A stretch of DNA of 39,582 nt, taken from contig JAUSEX010000002.1 of assembly GCA_030649895.1 (NCBI GenBank), forward strand, positions 1-39,582, in the 5' to 3' direction. Made by a program: the position numbers and the translations under genes. The notes beneath the pieces are model-generated. The model had not been told where the DNA came from and made no database searches. It worked only from the letters and a program-made list of their open reading frames with translations. Every line of letters begins with the position of its first letter. The stretch's first letter is position 1. This document shows positions 19,852-29,465 of this stretch, one piece after another. The DNA comes from Candidatus Omnitrophota bacterium. Lineage in GTDB: Bacteria; Omnitrophota; Gorgyraeia; Gorgyraeales; Gorgyraeaceae.

Positions 19852-20394
19852 TTACGAAAGATTACCCCGCTCTTCTCTGAATCTTTCCAATAGTCTTTTA
19901 ATGTCGCCGTCTGCCGAACGCATAATCTGAGTGGCTATAAAAATCAGGATGGAAAACTGCCAGGAATCTTCAGGCCCCGCTACCAGGCCGTTAGATACGT
20001 CTTCTCCCTGCTGCAGTTTATCGGAATAATATCCGACTGCTTTTTCGAGGTGGCCTTCGTAAACATCAAGCGAATATGTTTTATTGTTATACTTTAAAGA
20101 CGGGAAAGTGACTCCGCGGATAAGCAAAAAATTTAAAAGCATATCCTGGCCAGAGTGAAATTCCCTCTCGAAATCAAAGCCTTCAAATTGAGGCATATTG
20201 GATGGAAGGATTATTGCAGGTTTTTCCACCATCACCTGACCCTTTCTTACCACGGTATCTCCTAAATTTACCAGAGACTCGGATAAAAATATATACGGGA
20301 CCTCTGTCGCCTCAAAGGTCAGAAGGTCCTTTGGCCGGGGCCTTATAATTTTAGTATATTTTAACGCCTTTTCCCATCCATCCTGAATATTCAT
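19852..20394 (-). CDS. hypothetical protein downstream of RND gene
   Basis: MNIQDGWEKALKYTKIIRPRPKDLLTFEATEVPYIFLSESL...; internal start preferred over the 20466 ORF start, which overlaps the RND gene. Confidence 0.65.
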   Translation of the reverse strand: MNIQDGWEKALKYTKIIRPRPKDLLTFEATEVPYIFLSESLVNLGDTVVRKGQVMVEKPAIILPSNMPQFEGFDFEREFHSGQDMLLNFLLIRGVTFPSLKYNNKTYSLDVYEGHLEKAVGYYSDKLQQGEDVSNGLVAGPEDSWQFSILIFIATQIMRSADGDIKRLLERFREERGNLS

Positions 20395-20422
20395 AGCGTT
20401 ATAGTTATAGCATAAAAAATGC

Positions 20423-23400
20423 TTATTGGCGAGAAAAATTATCGGTCGACTCGGACGAAAAAACAATTCTCTTCCTGGCGCCTTCGATTTTTGTAAGAAG
20501 ACTATAAACGCAAGGCACTACAAACAGCGTAAGCAGCGTAGATACTGTAACCCCGCCTATAATTGTTATTGCCATAGGAATGCGGGTTTCAGCGCCAGGC
20601 CCTAAAGCCAGTGCCGGAGGTATTGCCGCGCCTACAGTAGATATTGCCGTCATAAGAATAGGGCGCAGGCGCGTTGGACAGGCCTTTAATAAAGCCTGGC
20701 GATGGTCAAGATTTTGCTGCTCTCTAAATTGATTGGTAAAATCGATCAGAAGAATGGAATTTTTTTGGACAATACCCATCAAAAGGATAAGGCCGATAAT
20801 ACTATAAATATTCAATGACTGGCCTGCCAGCCATAAAGCTATCAACGCGCCGGAGATACTAAAAGGAAGCGCAAATAACACTGAAATCGGATGAACATAA
20901 TTATTGAACTGAGACGCCAGAATCATGTACGCAATAATAATACCAAGCCAGAAAGCAAACATAAGGCCGGAGAATGATTCCTGAAATGTTTTAGTGCTTC
21001 CGCTAAAAACAACATGATAGCCTTCCGGCAAAATCCTTTTCGCTATCTTCTTAACTTCATCCAGGGCGCTAACCTGGGATTTTCCGGGAGCTATATTAGC
21101 AAAAATAGAAATAGCCCTTTCTCTGTTTTTGCGAGATATAGTTAACGGGGTCAGCTTTTCTGTAATCTTTATAACATCTTTTAATCTTACCTGCTCTCCG
21201 CGATTATTCCATACCCATAAGCTATCTATATTTTCAGCTTCGGCGCGCTGAGAAGGTATCAGGCGAACCCGCACATCATAACGCCTGCCATCTCTGGTAT
21301 ACTTACCGATCTTCTCTCCTCCGATAAGCGAATTAATCGTACTGCCTATAACATCCATGCTGACACCCCTGGCGTCGGCGTTCAGCCTGTCGGGAATGAT
21401 CCGGATTTCAGGGATAGCTATCAGGTAATCCGTGTCCACATCTATCACAAGGCTATTCTTTTCCATTTCCTTGCGAATTTTTTCAGAATATTCCGCCAAT
21501 TTTTCCCAGTCAGGCCCGCGCACTGAAAACTCAACAGGATATCCTCTTTGCGCGGAAAATCCGGAAAGCGATAAATCCTGAATAGTTGCTTTTATATCAG
21601 GGATCTCGTTTAAATGCTTACGAAACAACGCCATTAAACCGGCCTGTGAAAGCCGGCGCCTGGCCGGAGGCACTATAGGTCTGTCCCTTGGATCTTTAAA
21701 TGTCACAAAGAAAATGCCTGAATTTACTTCCCCTCCTCCAAAGCCTCCTATAATGCTTATTATGCCTTTTACCTCAGGCCTGCTTAAAACAAACTCCTCC
21801 GCCTTTTTAAAACGCTCGTCCGTAAAAGCAATGGAAGAGCCTACGGGCGCCTGCAGCCGGCACATAAACATGCTCTGGTCCTGAGGCGGAACAAATTCTT
21901 TTCGCAAAAGGCCCAGGAATAAAAGAGACCCTATAAAAAAAAGAACAGCAAAAACAACAACCTTTTTTCTATTATTCAAAGCTATGATAAGCCCGGCATG
22001 ATAACGTTCTGCCAGATAATTAAGGCTCCTGTCTATATTTTTTCCTATGAAAGTTTTACGTTTTCCTATTTCAAGAAATTGAGAGCATCGCATTGGCGCA
22101 AGAGTCAGCGCTTCCAAAAGTGATATGGCTACAGCAACTGCAATTGTCATGCCGAATTGATAGAAGAACTTTCCGATTATTCCTGACATAAAAGCCACAG
22201 GCAAAAATATTGAGATAAGCGCAATAGTGGCGGCAAGCGCAGCAAAGGTAATCTGGCGCGCGCCCTGCCTGGCAGCTTCGATCTGCTCATATCCTTTCTC
22301 TCTATGGCGAACGATATTTTCCAGGACCATGATCGCATCGTCTACAACAATACCAATAGCGAGAGAAAGCCCGAGAACCGTAAAAGTGTTAAGCGTAAAT
22401 TTTAAAAAATGTATGACAATAAAAGAACCCAAAATAGACGTAGGGATAGCTAACAAAATATTTAAGGTTGCGCTCCATGAACCCAGAAAAAGCCAGCAAA
22501 TAAGGGATGTAAGAAGCGCTGAAAGCAAAAGAGTAAATGTTAATTCATGTATTGAGTCCTCGCTGAACTTAGTACGGTTAAAACGCACCGTGGCCTGCAT
22601 ACCTTCAGGAAGCGTATTTTTTATTTCCTCAAGCCGCTTTAAAACCTTATGCGCTACCTCAACCTCATTAGACCCGCGCTGTTTACGTATGCCCATGCCA
22701 ACCGCTTGTTTTCCTGAACTGCGCACAATACGCCTGATATCATCCAGTCCATCTTCTATACTAGCAACATCCTTCAGGTAAATAGCTTTGTAGACAGGCT
22801 GGCCGGCGCGTTGTGGAATGAGAATATTTTCAAATTCCCCGGTAGTCAGGGCTTCACCCATAACGCGGATATTAAATTCCTTGTCTTTTGCTTCAATGCG
22901 GCCCGCAGGCATTTCTTTGTGCTCCTGCTGCACTGCGTTTATGACATCCTGAACTGTCAGTTGATATTTATCCAGTTTGTTTGCATCTACCCATATGCGC
23001 AGATTGCGGTCTACAAATCCGCCTAAAAATATATCCCCTACTCCGCTAATCGTAGAAAATTTGTCTTTTATATGGTTCTGAACATATGTTATTAAATCCC
23101 GGAGCGGCATCTTGTCGGAAGATATTGAAAGAAATAATATAGGCTGATCGTCAGGATTGGTTTTTGTCACGACAGCCGGATCCATATCCTTAGGAAGATT
23201 TTTCTGCGCCTGGTCAATCTTTGCCTGAATATCCTGCATTGCCACATCGATATTTCTATCAAGCTCAAATTCAACCGTAACGGTAGCGCTCCCCTGCCGA
23301 ATCTGAGACGAGACATCGCGTACGCCCTGGACGCCCATTATCGCGCCCTCTACAATATCCACCACGTCTGATTCCATAACCTCCGGAGCAGCGCCCTCCC

Positions 23401-23551
23401 AGGTAAGGCTCGCAGAAATAACAGGAAAATCAACGTCAGGCAGCTGGCTTACGCCCAGCATATTAAAACTTATAATGCCGAACAATATAAGCCCGAACAT
23501 CAGCATCCATGAAAAAACAGGATTTTTAATCGCTATATCGGAAAGCGTCAT
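20423..23551 (-). CDS. efflux RND transporter permease (AcrB/MdtB-like)
   Basis: 1042 aa; IAIKNPVFSWMLMFGLILFGIISFNMLGVSQLPDVDFPV; GIVVDDAIMVLENIVRH; two repeated TM/porter halves. Confidence 0.95.
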   Translation of the reverse strand: MTLSDIAIKNPVFSWMLMFGLILFGIISFNMLGVSQLPDVDFPVISASLTWEGAAPEVMESDVVDIVEGAIMGVQGVRDVSSQIRQGSATVTVEFELDRNIDVAMQDIQAKIDQAQKNLPKDMDPAVVTKTNPDDQPILFLSISSDKMPLRDLITYVQNHIKDKFSTISGVGDIFLGGFVDRNLRIWVDANKLDKYQLTVQDVINAVQQEHKEMPAGRIEAKDKEFNIRVMGEALTTGEFENILIPQRAGQPVYKAIYLKDVASIEDGLDDIRRIVRSSGKQAVGMGIRKQRGSNEVEVAHKVLKRLEEIKNTLPEGMQATVRFNRTKFSEDSIHELTFTLLLSALLTSLICWLFLGSWSATLNILLAIPTSILGSFIVIHFLKFTLNTFTVLGLSLAIGIVVDDAIMVLENIVRHREKGYEQIEAARQGARQITFAALAATIALISIFLPVAFMSGIIGKFFYQFGMTIAVAVAISLLEALTLAPMRCSQFLEIGKRKTFIGKNIDRSLNYLAERYHAGLIIALNNRKKVVVFAVLFFIGSLLFLGLLRKEFVPPQDQSMFMCRLQAPVGSSIAFTDERFKKAEEFVLSRPEVKGIISIIGGFGGGEVNSGIFFVTFKDPRDRPIVPPARRRLSQAGLMALFRKHLNEIPDIKATIQDLSLSGFSAQRGYPVEFSVRGPDWEKLAEYSEKIRKEMEKNSLVIDVDTDYLIAIPEIRIIPDRLNADARGVSMDVIGSTINSLIGGEKIGKYTRDGRRYDVRVRLIPSQRAEAENIDSLWVWNNRGEQVRLKDVIKITEKLTPLTISRKNRERAISIFANIAPGKSQVSALDEVKKIAKRILPEGYHVVFSGSTKTFQESFSGLMFAFWLGIIIAYMILASQFNNYVHPISVLFALPFSISGALIALWLAGQSLNIYSIIGLILLMGIVQKNSILLIDFTNQFREQQNLDHRQALLKACPTRLRPILMTAISTVGAAIPPALALGPGAETRIPMAITIIGGVTVSTLLTLFVVPCVYSLLTKIEGARKRIVFSSESTDNFSRQ

Positions 23552-24840
23552 CTCATTTTATCCTCTACGATATTCCCGGCGGCTGCCTTAAGCTGCCAGT
23601 ACATGCGTTTTTTTTCATAAAACGCGTGCATGTAATTTCTGCGGGTATCCCCGAAACTTTGAATAGCCGTCAATACCTCCAGATTGGAGACAAGATTATT
23701 TCTATAATCTTCTTTTTGCAGTAAATAGTTTAATTCCGCAGACTTCAAAGCCTTTTCCAGCGCGTTAGACCTGAGAATAGCCGAATAAGCTTTAACGTAA
23801 GCGTCATGAATGTCCTGGGCTGCCAGGCGCTTTGCGCGTTCGTATCGCAGTTCCGCTTCGCGCGATTTGGCGTTGGCCTGTTTAATCTTTCCATACGTAG
23901 TTGTCCCTTCGAAAATAGGCACGTTAACTTTAAGCACCGTAGACCAGGTAGCGTCCAGAGGGGACGTATCGCGCCTCTCAAAATAATTTCCTTCTACTGT
24001 TACTGCCGGAAGCAAAGCTGTTTTTGCCATATAGGCCTCTTTTCTAGATACCCCTTTTGCGAAATCATAGGCCTTGACATCAGCTCTTAATCCGATGTTG
24101 GCGGCATAAAACGACTCAGCCTCTAAAGAATCCGGGGTATCCTCCTTATCGATTAACGCCCCGGGCTCTCTGCCGATAAGAAAGGTCACGAGTTCCTTGG
24201 CTATAAGCTCCTGGCTTTTGACAAGCTGTATTTCTGCTTCTATATTATAAAGCTGGGATTCGGTATGAACCAATTCACTATGCCTGGACCTTCCGACATC
24301 TTCCCTCTTTTTCAGCTCGACAGTCCTGTCTCTTAACGCCTTGCGTATCAGGCTCATGGTCCTCAGGTCTTCCTGCTGTTCCAGTAAAAGATAAAACGCG
24401 TCAGCCACATCTATTAAAAGCAGCTCCTCCGCCCTCTTTTTTTCGCTAATGCGTTGTTTTTGCTCCAGAGAGACGCCTGCAATGGCTGCGATTTCCTTAA
24501 AGCCTGAAAAAAGCGTCTGTTTAAAAACAAACTTGCTTTCAAAGCTTCCATTATGATTATAAGAGCTGAAAGCCCTTTCTGAGTCCTCATTAGTTTGCGT
24601 CCAGACAAAAGAAACCTGCGGCAAAACCGCTCCCAGCGCCTGCATGAAACGCGCTTCAGCCTCCCTGATAAGCTCTGAATTAATCGCAATAGTCTCGCTC
24701 TGCTTAAGGGCCAGGCGATAACATTCGCCCAGAGTAAGCTTGCCCGGCTTAATGTTTTCGGCGAAGCACTCAGAAAACAGTAACAAAAAAATACCGACCG
24801 CCAGGTTTATTTTAATAAATAACTTTGCCGTTTTTTTCAT
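23548..24840 (-). CDS. tolC: TolC family outer membrane protein
   Basis: LTLGECYRLALKQSETIAINSELIREAEARFMQALGAVLPQVSF; C-terminal repeat LLQKEDYRNNLVSNLEVLTAIQSFGDTRR. Confidence 0.9.
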   Translation of the reverse strand: MKKTAKLFIKINLAVGIFLLLFSECFAENIKPGKLTLGECYRLALKQSETIAINSELIREAEARFMQALGAVLPQVSFVWTQTNEDSERAFSSYNHNGSFESKFVFKQTLFSGFKEIAAIAGVSLEQKQRISEKKRAEELLLIDVADAFYLLLEQQEDLRTMSLIRKALRDRTVELKKREDVGRSRHSELVHTESQLYNIEAEIQLVKSQELIAKELVTFLIGREPGALIDKEDTPDSLEAESFYAANIGLRADVKAYDFAKGVSRKEAYMAKTALLPAVTVEGNYFERRDTSPLDATWSTVLKVNVPIFEGTTTYGKIKQANAKSREAELRYERAKRLAAQDIHDAYVKAYSAILRSNALEKALKSAELNYLLQKEDYRNNLVSNLEVLTAIQSFGDTRRNYMHAFYEKKRMYWQLKAAAGNIVEDKMR

Positions 24841-25283
24841 TGGCGCTGCCTCGACAATATTTCCTCTATTTTAGTGAGGACCCTTAGATAATCAGACCTG
24901 TCGCCTTCGGAAATTTTTCCGAAAATATCGATAATCACTTGCCTGCGCTGCGAGTTGATCTTTTTTATAAGATCTCTTCCCTTTAAAGTAATCTTGATTT
25001 TAATAACCCGCCTGTCTTGGGGCTCCGATTCCCTCGTAACGTATCCGCATTTCACAAGCCTGTCCACGGTTCCTGTCATAGCGGCGGTACTCACAGCCAT
25101 AAAATGAGCCAGGACGCTCATCTTCGCTTCCCCGCTCTTCTCAAGAAAACCAAGTATCAAAAACTGCGGAAGCGTGATTTTCCCCTTAGACAGTTCGTTC
25201 ACCTGGTATTTTGCGAATTCCCTTATCATAATAGGCATTATGTCATTTATGCGATCGGCAAATACCTGCAGGGAGACTTTCAT
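24837..25283 (-). CDS. MarR family transcriptional regulator
   Basis: LTLPQFLILGFLEKSGEAKMSVLAHFMAVSTAAMTGTVDRLVKCGYVTRESEPQDRRVIKIKITLKG-type wHTH (region ITLPQF...). Confidence 0.92.
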   Translation of the reverse strand: MKVSLQVFADRINDIMPIMIREFAKYQVNELSKGKITLPQFLILGFLEKSGEAKMSVLAHFMAVSTAAMTGTVDRLVKCGYVTRESEPQDRRVIKIKITLKGRDLIKKINSQRRQVIIDIFGKISEGDRSDYLRVLTKIEEILSRQRQ

Positions 25284-25297
25284 AATTAACCTCCTTA

Positions 25298-25358
25298 ATA
25301 GTTAACATGATTAACTATCAACTATATTAAATATATCATCTTTTTAGAAGGCTGTCAA
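25298..25358 (-). promoter_or_regulatory. promoter and MarR-type operator
   Basis: Minus strand: -35 TTGACA (25353-25358), 17-bp spacer, -10 TATATT (25330-25335); perfect palindrome ATAGTTAAcatgaTTAACTAT (25298-25318) between the promoter and the GGAGG site. Confidence 0.75.
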
Positions 25359-25548
25359 GCGTAAGGAAAGAGTATTATGTCCTATTTAAATAACCGGGCA
25401 ACGCATTGCGTAATCTTCAGCCAGGGCGGATTTTGAGAAAAGCCTAGTTGATTCGAGCGGGTATGACATTTGTTAAGCCAGTTGAAGCTATCCGGCGCAG
25501 AGATGGTTTCGCCGGCCGCTACGGCTTACGGCTCGTTTTTTAATTATT

Positions 25549-25563
25549 ACGCTTCGTAAGCGT
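25549..25563. repeat. small hairpin ACGCTT-CGT-AAGCGT
   Basis: Perfect 6-bp arms downstream of the retropepsin-like CDS. Confidence 0.5.
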
Positions 25564-25589
25564 ATAAGGAATGACTAATTTGTTTTTTG

Positions 25590-26192
25590 CTATCTTTTCT
25601 GCAGTACCAGCGTTTCCTTTTCAGTATCTACCTTAAAAACAAAATTATTTAAAAAAGACATGCCCAACAAGCCGGGACTGTTTCCAGTCTCACCTGAATC
25701 AAGCACAATAGCCTGGACATTATAGACCTTTGCCCCGCCTACCCTGACTTCTTTAATCTTAACCTGTTTTCCGTTTACGGTCCTGCCGTCAGCCACTTGG
25801 CATAAAACATTCTTTCCCTTGCCCGGCGATACGCCTATTTTTCTGGCCAGATTAGAAGAAATAACAGTATCTGTCGCGCCTGTGTCAACAATAAGCTCCT
25901 CCCTGACCTTTCTGTTCAAGAGCACGCTCGCAGTGAGGCTGTTGCCCCGCTTTACAAGTTTTACGACATGCTTGCCTGTTGCCATATTAACCACTGTCCT
26001 GACGCTTTTACCGGTAGCCACGGCAGTCTTGCCCGCAACCTTTGCAGTCATGCAAACCGCCTTGCCCGCAACCTTGGCTGTTGTGTAAACTACCTTGCCC
26101 GCTGTTCCAGCTACATTAAGAACAGTGCAGCCATTTAAAAACATAAGCGCTAGAATAATACCGCAAAATTTACATCGCCTGTAAAAAATCAT
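25590..26192 (-). CDS. retropepsin-like aspartic protease lipoprotein
   Basis: Lipobox LNGC; tandem (A)GKxxxxTAKV repeats; aspartic protease core LIVDTGATDTVISSNLARKIG and LLGMSFLNNFVFKVD. Confidence 0.82.
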   Translation of the reverse strand: MIFYRRCKFCGIILALMFLNGCTVLNVAGTAGKVVYTTAKVAGKAVCMTAKVAGKTAVATGKSVRTVVNMATGKHVVKLVKRGNSLTASVLLNRKVREELIVDTGATDTVISSNLARKIGVSPGKGKNVLCQVADGRTVNGKQVKIKEVRVGGAKVYNVQAIVLDSGETGNSPGLLGMSFLNNFVFKVDTEKETLVLQKR

Positions 26193-26607
26193 AAGCCTTT
26201 CTCAGTATCTTATTAAGATTCCGGAATCTGATAAGCCCCTCTGCCCCGCCTAAAGGCAAAAAGACGTAATCCGATATTTCTCCGCCATCCACTATTATAT
26301 CCTGTTTTTTCGTTTCATACAAAAAATATGTGACATATTTTTCTATTCTCTCTCCTTTAAAAGGCGCCCTCTCGCTCTCAATCTCATACATAACCTTTTC
26401 TTTAAACCCTTCTATAAGATGCAAATCATCCAGCCCCGTCTCTTCCTTTATCTCTCTCCGGGCAGCTTCTTTTTCAGTCTCTCCGCTATCCAGACGGCCT
26501 TTTGGAAAACCCCATATCTTATTTCTTTTACTGTATATTACAAGAAACAGTATTCTGGCGCCGTCTCTTTTAAAAATAATCCCGCCCGCTGACAATTCTT
26601 TATTCAT
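26170..26607 (-). CDS. NUDIX hydrolase
   Basis: GRLDSGETEKEAARREIKEETGL matches the Nudix box. Confidence 0.95.
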   Translation of the reverse strand: MNKELSAGGIIFKRDGARILFLVIYSKRNKIWGFPKGRLDSGETEKEAARREIKEETGLDDLHLIEGFKEKVMYEIESERAPFKGERIEKYVTYFLYETKKQDIIVDGGEISDYVFLPLGGAEGLIRFRNLNKILRKAYDFLQAM

Positions 26608-26972
26608 TCCGTCTTTCTCGTCGCAATAAGATTTACGCCAAGCCCCATAAAGTTTTCGACAATAACATCGCCCGCTTTTAAAGGCCTCGTTAACTCAACT
26701 TTTTTAATCTCCCTCATCGCCTCAAAAATTCTAGATCTGGGGATAGGCTTGTCAGTCCTGACAGGGATCATCTTTAGCCCAAGGCCCTGGCCTAAAACAG
26801 CTGTCGTCAGAATCCTGACAGGGTTTTCAATCTCTGATATTGCGTATTTTTCGCCTTTTGGGCATTCATTGCCTGTGACCCCGGCCACTTTCCCTTTTTC
26901 CGCGTCAACTATCAGCCTGCATCCTTTCGGACATTCTATGCATGTCATTTTTTTCATCATGCTATCATCCAA
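26604..26972 (-). CDS. DUF1667 family protein
   Basis: CIECPKGCRLIVDAEKGKVAGVTGNECPKGEKYAISEIENPVRILTT Cys motifs; adjacent to the glp oxidoreductases. Confidence 0.88.
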   Translation of the reverse strand: MDDSMMKKMTCIECPKGCRLIVDAEKGKVAGVTGNECPKGEKYAISEIENPVRILTTAVLGQGLGLKMIPVRTDKPIPRSRIFEAMREIKKVELTRPLKAGDVIVENFMGLGVNLIATRKTE

Positions 26973-26986
26973 TACTGTTCGGGCGA

Positions 26987-27034
26987 GCTAGCACTTTTAT
27001 CTTCTCGACAAGCTCGAAGAATAAAAATGCTAGC
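26987..27034. repeat. imperfect long hairpin in the glp operon
   Basis: GCTAGCACTTTTATCTTCTCGA-caagc-TCGAAGAATAAAAATGCTAGC. Confidence 0.7.
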
Positions 27035-27044
27035 GAATCAAGAA

Positions 27045-27983
27045 CTACTTTAAATATTCCGCAGCGAGTTTGCCTGCAAGAAAACTATCCTCGGTAACCC
27101 GGTCCACCAGGTCGTAGATTTTAAAACAATTGCCGCACATAAAAATCCCCGGCACAGATGTCTTATTCTCCTCTATCCTGATCCCTGCCATTTCTATTAA
27201 CTCATTTTCCGGTATAAGGCCCACTGACATTAATACGGTATCGCATTTAATTTCAAATAAAGATCCTGGTATTTCATTAAAATTATCGTCTACCCTCAAC
27301 ACGCTTACCTTCTCTACCCTGTCTTTTCCATAAATCCTGGAAATCTTATGATTAAAATAAACAGGTATGCCGAAATCCTCCGCGCACTGCACCATGTTTC
27401 GCAAAAGGCCTCTTGTTTCTTTCTGTATTTCAACAATAGCCTGCACCTTTGCCCCTTCGAGAGTAAAACGCCTCGCCATAATCAACCCTATATCACCTGA
27501 GCCGACGACTAGAATTTCTTTCCCCGGCAAGAGGCCTTCTATGTTTATAAATTTCTGCGCAAGTCCCGCTGAAAAAATTCCAGCCGGCCTTGTGCCCTGT
27601 ATATGAACCATCTCTCTTGTTTTTTCCCTGCATCCCGTAGCCATTATAATCGCCTTTGCCTTAATTGCCTCCAGCCTGCCCGGTTTTAAAAACGTAACAG
27701 CTTTATCCCGGGCCAGCCCGACGACTATTGACTTTAAGCTAACCTCTATCTCCGGTATATTCTTAACCTTTTCAATAAACCTGTCCGCGTACTCAGGCCC
27801 TGTCAGAATCTCTTTGAAATAATTAATACCAAAACCTGTATGAACGCACTGATTTAAAATCCCTCCGAGATACTGGTCTCTTTCCAGCAGTAAAATATCT
27901 TTTACGCCGTTTTCATATGCCGAAACCGCGGCTGCCATGCCTGCCGGCCCGCCTCCGACTATTACCAAATCTCGCTTAATCAT
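27045..27983 (-). CDS. FAD-dependent pyridine nucleotide-disulfide-type oxidoreductase (glp-associated)
   Basis: DLVIVGGGPAGMAAAVSAYENGVKDILLLERD; GILNQCVHTGFGINYFKEILTGPEYADRF. Confidence 0.9.
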   Translation of the reverse strand: MIKRDLVIVGGGPAGMAAAVSAYENGVKDILLLERDQYLGGILNQCVHTGFGINYFKEILTGPEYADRFIEKVKNIPEIEVSLKSIVVGLARDKAVTFLKPGRLEAIKAKAIIMATGCREKTREMVHIQGTRPAGIFSAGLAQKFINIEGLLPGKEILVVGSGDIGLIMARRFTLEGAKVQAIVEIQKETRGLLRNMVQCAEDFGIPVYFNHKISRIYGKDRVEKVSVLRVDDNFNEIPGSLFEIKCDTVLMSVGLIPENELIEMAGIRIEENKTSVPGIFMCGNCFKIYDLVDRVTEDSFLAGKLAAEYLK

Positions 27984-28011
27984 CAGACTTGCCTCTATCT
28001 TCCCGTTCTCT

Positions 28012-28038
28012 ACCTTCCCGTTCTCCGAACGGGAAGGT
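28012..28038. repeat. hairpin ACCTTCCCGTTC-TCC-GAACGGGAAGGT
   Basis: Perfect 12-bp arms; minus-strand loop GGA; adjacent tandem CTTCCCGTTCTC unit. Confidence 0.8.
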
Positions 28039-29465
28039 CAGCGAGAAGATCCTTTTACTATTTCTGAACCTTTGCCTCTTTTTGTTATCTCTGTTAAAGG
28101 CATCCTGGTTTCCTCCGCCAGGATCTTCATGATCCTTGTAGTGCAAAAACTCCCATGGCATCTACCAGCCTGCGCTCGAGTCCTGAACTTGACACCATCC
28201 ATCGTCCTTGCCCCGCGCTTCACAGCGTCCCTGATCTCTTTCGCGGAAACCATTTCGCACCTGCAGACAATATCCCCGTAAGCGTGGTCTTTTTTTATAA
28301 GCCTTCTTGTTTTTGAAGCCGGCGCAGCAAACAGGTGTATCGTTTTATTTCTGTGCCCGTGAAAGATCAATTTCTTTTTAAGCGCGAGTCCATTATCTTT
28401 CAGGATGCCGGCAACCAAAAGCGCTATCGCAGGGCTGGCCGTAAGGCCCGGAGACTGGATCCCCGCAACATTTACAAATCCCGGAGATTTTTCTTCATGC
28501 CTTATAATAAAATCGCTGCCCGCCACAGGCCTGAGGCCCGCGAAATAAGCGATTATATCCCTGTCGTTTATTGAAGGAATCAGGCGTCTGGCAGACGTCA
28601 GGACCCTGTTAAGCCCTATATCAGAAGTAGAAAAATCTTCTTTGTCTTCAACATCCTCGGCAGTGGGCCCTATCATAGGATTCCCGTCGGCGGTTTTTAT
28701 TATCAGGACTCCCTTGGATATCCTGGAAGGCAAAGGAAAGATAAGATGCCTCGCCAGATCCGTTTTTTTCTTATCCAGGATAAATTCTTCGCCTTTACGC
28801 GGCTTGATTTTAAAATTATTTACGCCAAGCATCGCGGATATCTCATCCGCGAAAAGGCCTGCGGCGTTCACGAGATATCTCGATTTAAATACGCCCGAAG
28901 AGGCGCCTATTTCAAAATATCCATCCAGCCTGTTTATATTAGTGACTTTCGTCTTAGTAAAAACCTCTACTCCATTTTTAACGGCGTTTTCTGCGAGGTC
29001 GTACACAAAGCGATAAGGGCTTATTATTCCGGCTGTCGGCGCATAAAGGCTGCAAACAGCTTCGCTATTAAGATTCGGTTCGTTTTTCCTTAGCCACTCC
29101 CTGTCAACAATCCTTAATCCAGTCACGCCCAGAAGCCCGGCTTCTTTCTTAAGGCGCAAAAGCTCCCTTGCGTCGCCTTCATTGAATGCGACAATCAGTT
29201 CTCCGACTTCTTTGAAATCAACGCCTAATTCTTTTGAGATTTTTCTTATGAGGAAGTTCCCCTGAACGCATAATTTCCCTTTTAAAGAATCCGGGGGATT
29301 CTGCGTCCCGGGATGTATTATCCCTGAATTTGATTTTGAGACGCCAAAGGCGAGATCTTCTTCTTTTTCAAGAAGCGCAATATCCAGCCTGTAACGTGCG
29401 AGTTCCCTGGCAATCGAAGTCCCCACCACGCCCGCGCCGATTATGGCTACGTCATATGTTTTCAT
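28038..29465 (-). CDS. glpA: glycerol-3-phosphate dehydrogenase-like FAD oxidoreductase with C-terminal BFD-like [2Fe-2S] domain
   Basis: [51 protein letters not shown]-terminal [18 protein letters not shown]...[14 protein letters not shown]. Confidence 0.88.
   Translation of the reverse strand: MKTYDVAIIGAGVVGTSIARELARYRLDIALLEKEEDLAFGVSKSNSGIIHPGTQNPPDSLKGKLCVQGNFLIRKISKELGVDFKEVGELIVAFNEGDARELLRLKKEAGLLGVTGLRIVDREWLRKNEPNLNSEAVCSLYAPTAGIISPYRFVYDLAENAVKNGVEVFTKTKVTNINRLDGYFEIGASSGVFKSRYLVNAAGLFADEISAMLGVNNFKIKPRKGEEFILDKKKTDLARHLIFPLPSRISKGVLIIKTADGNPMIGPTAEDVEDKEDFSTSDIGLNRVLTSARRLIPSINDRDIIAYFAGLRPVAGSDFIIRHEEKSPGFVNVAGIQSPGLTASPAIALLVAGILKDNGLALKKKLIFHGHRNKTIHLFAAPASKTRRLIKKDHAYGDIVCRCEMVSAKEIRDAVKRGARTMDGVKFRTRAQAGRCHGSFCTTRIMKILAEETRMPLTEITKRGKGSEIVKGSSR

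Noticed and set aside
20423-25289. Antisense ORFs such as 22227-22781(+), 23745-23981(-), 24414-24689(-), 25017-25289(+)
   Set aside because: Fully embedded in well-supported efflux genes in another frame or strand.
25480-25545. GC-rich run with a T-tract (gccggccgctacggcttacggctcgtttttt) as a terminator
   Set aside because: Stem is weak and irregular, and on the + strand no gene ends there.
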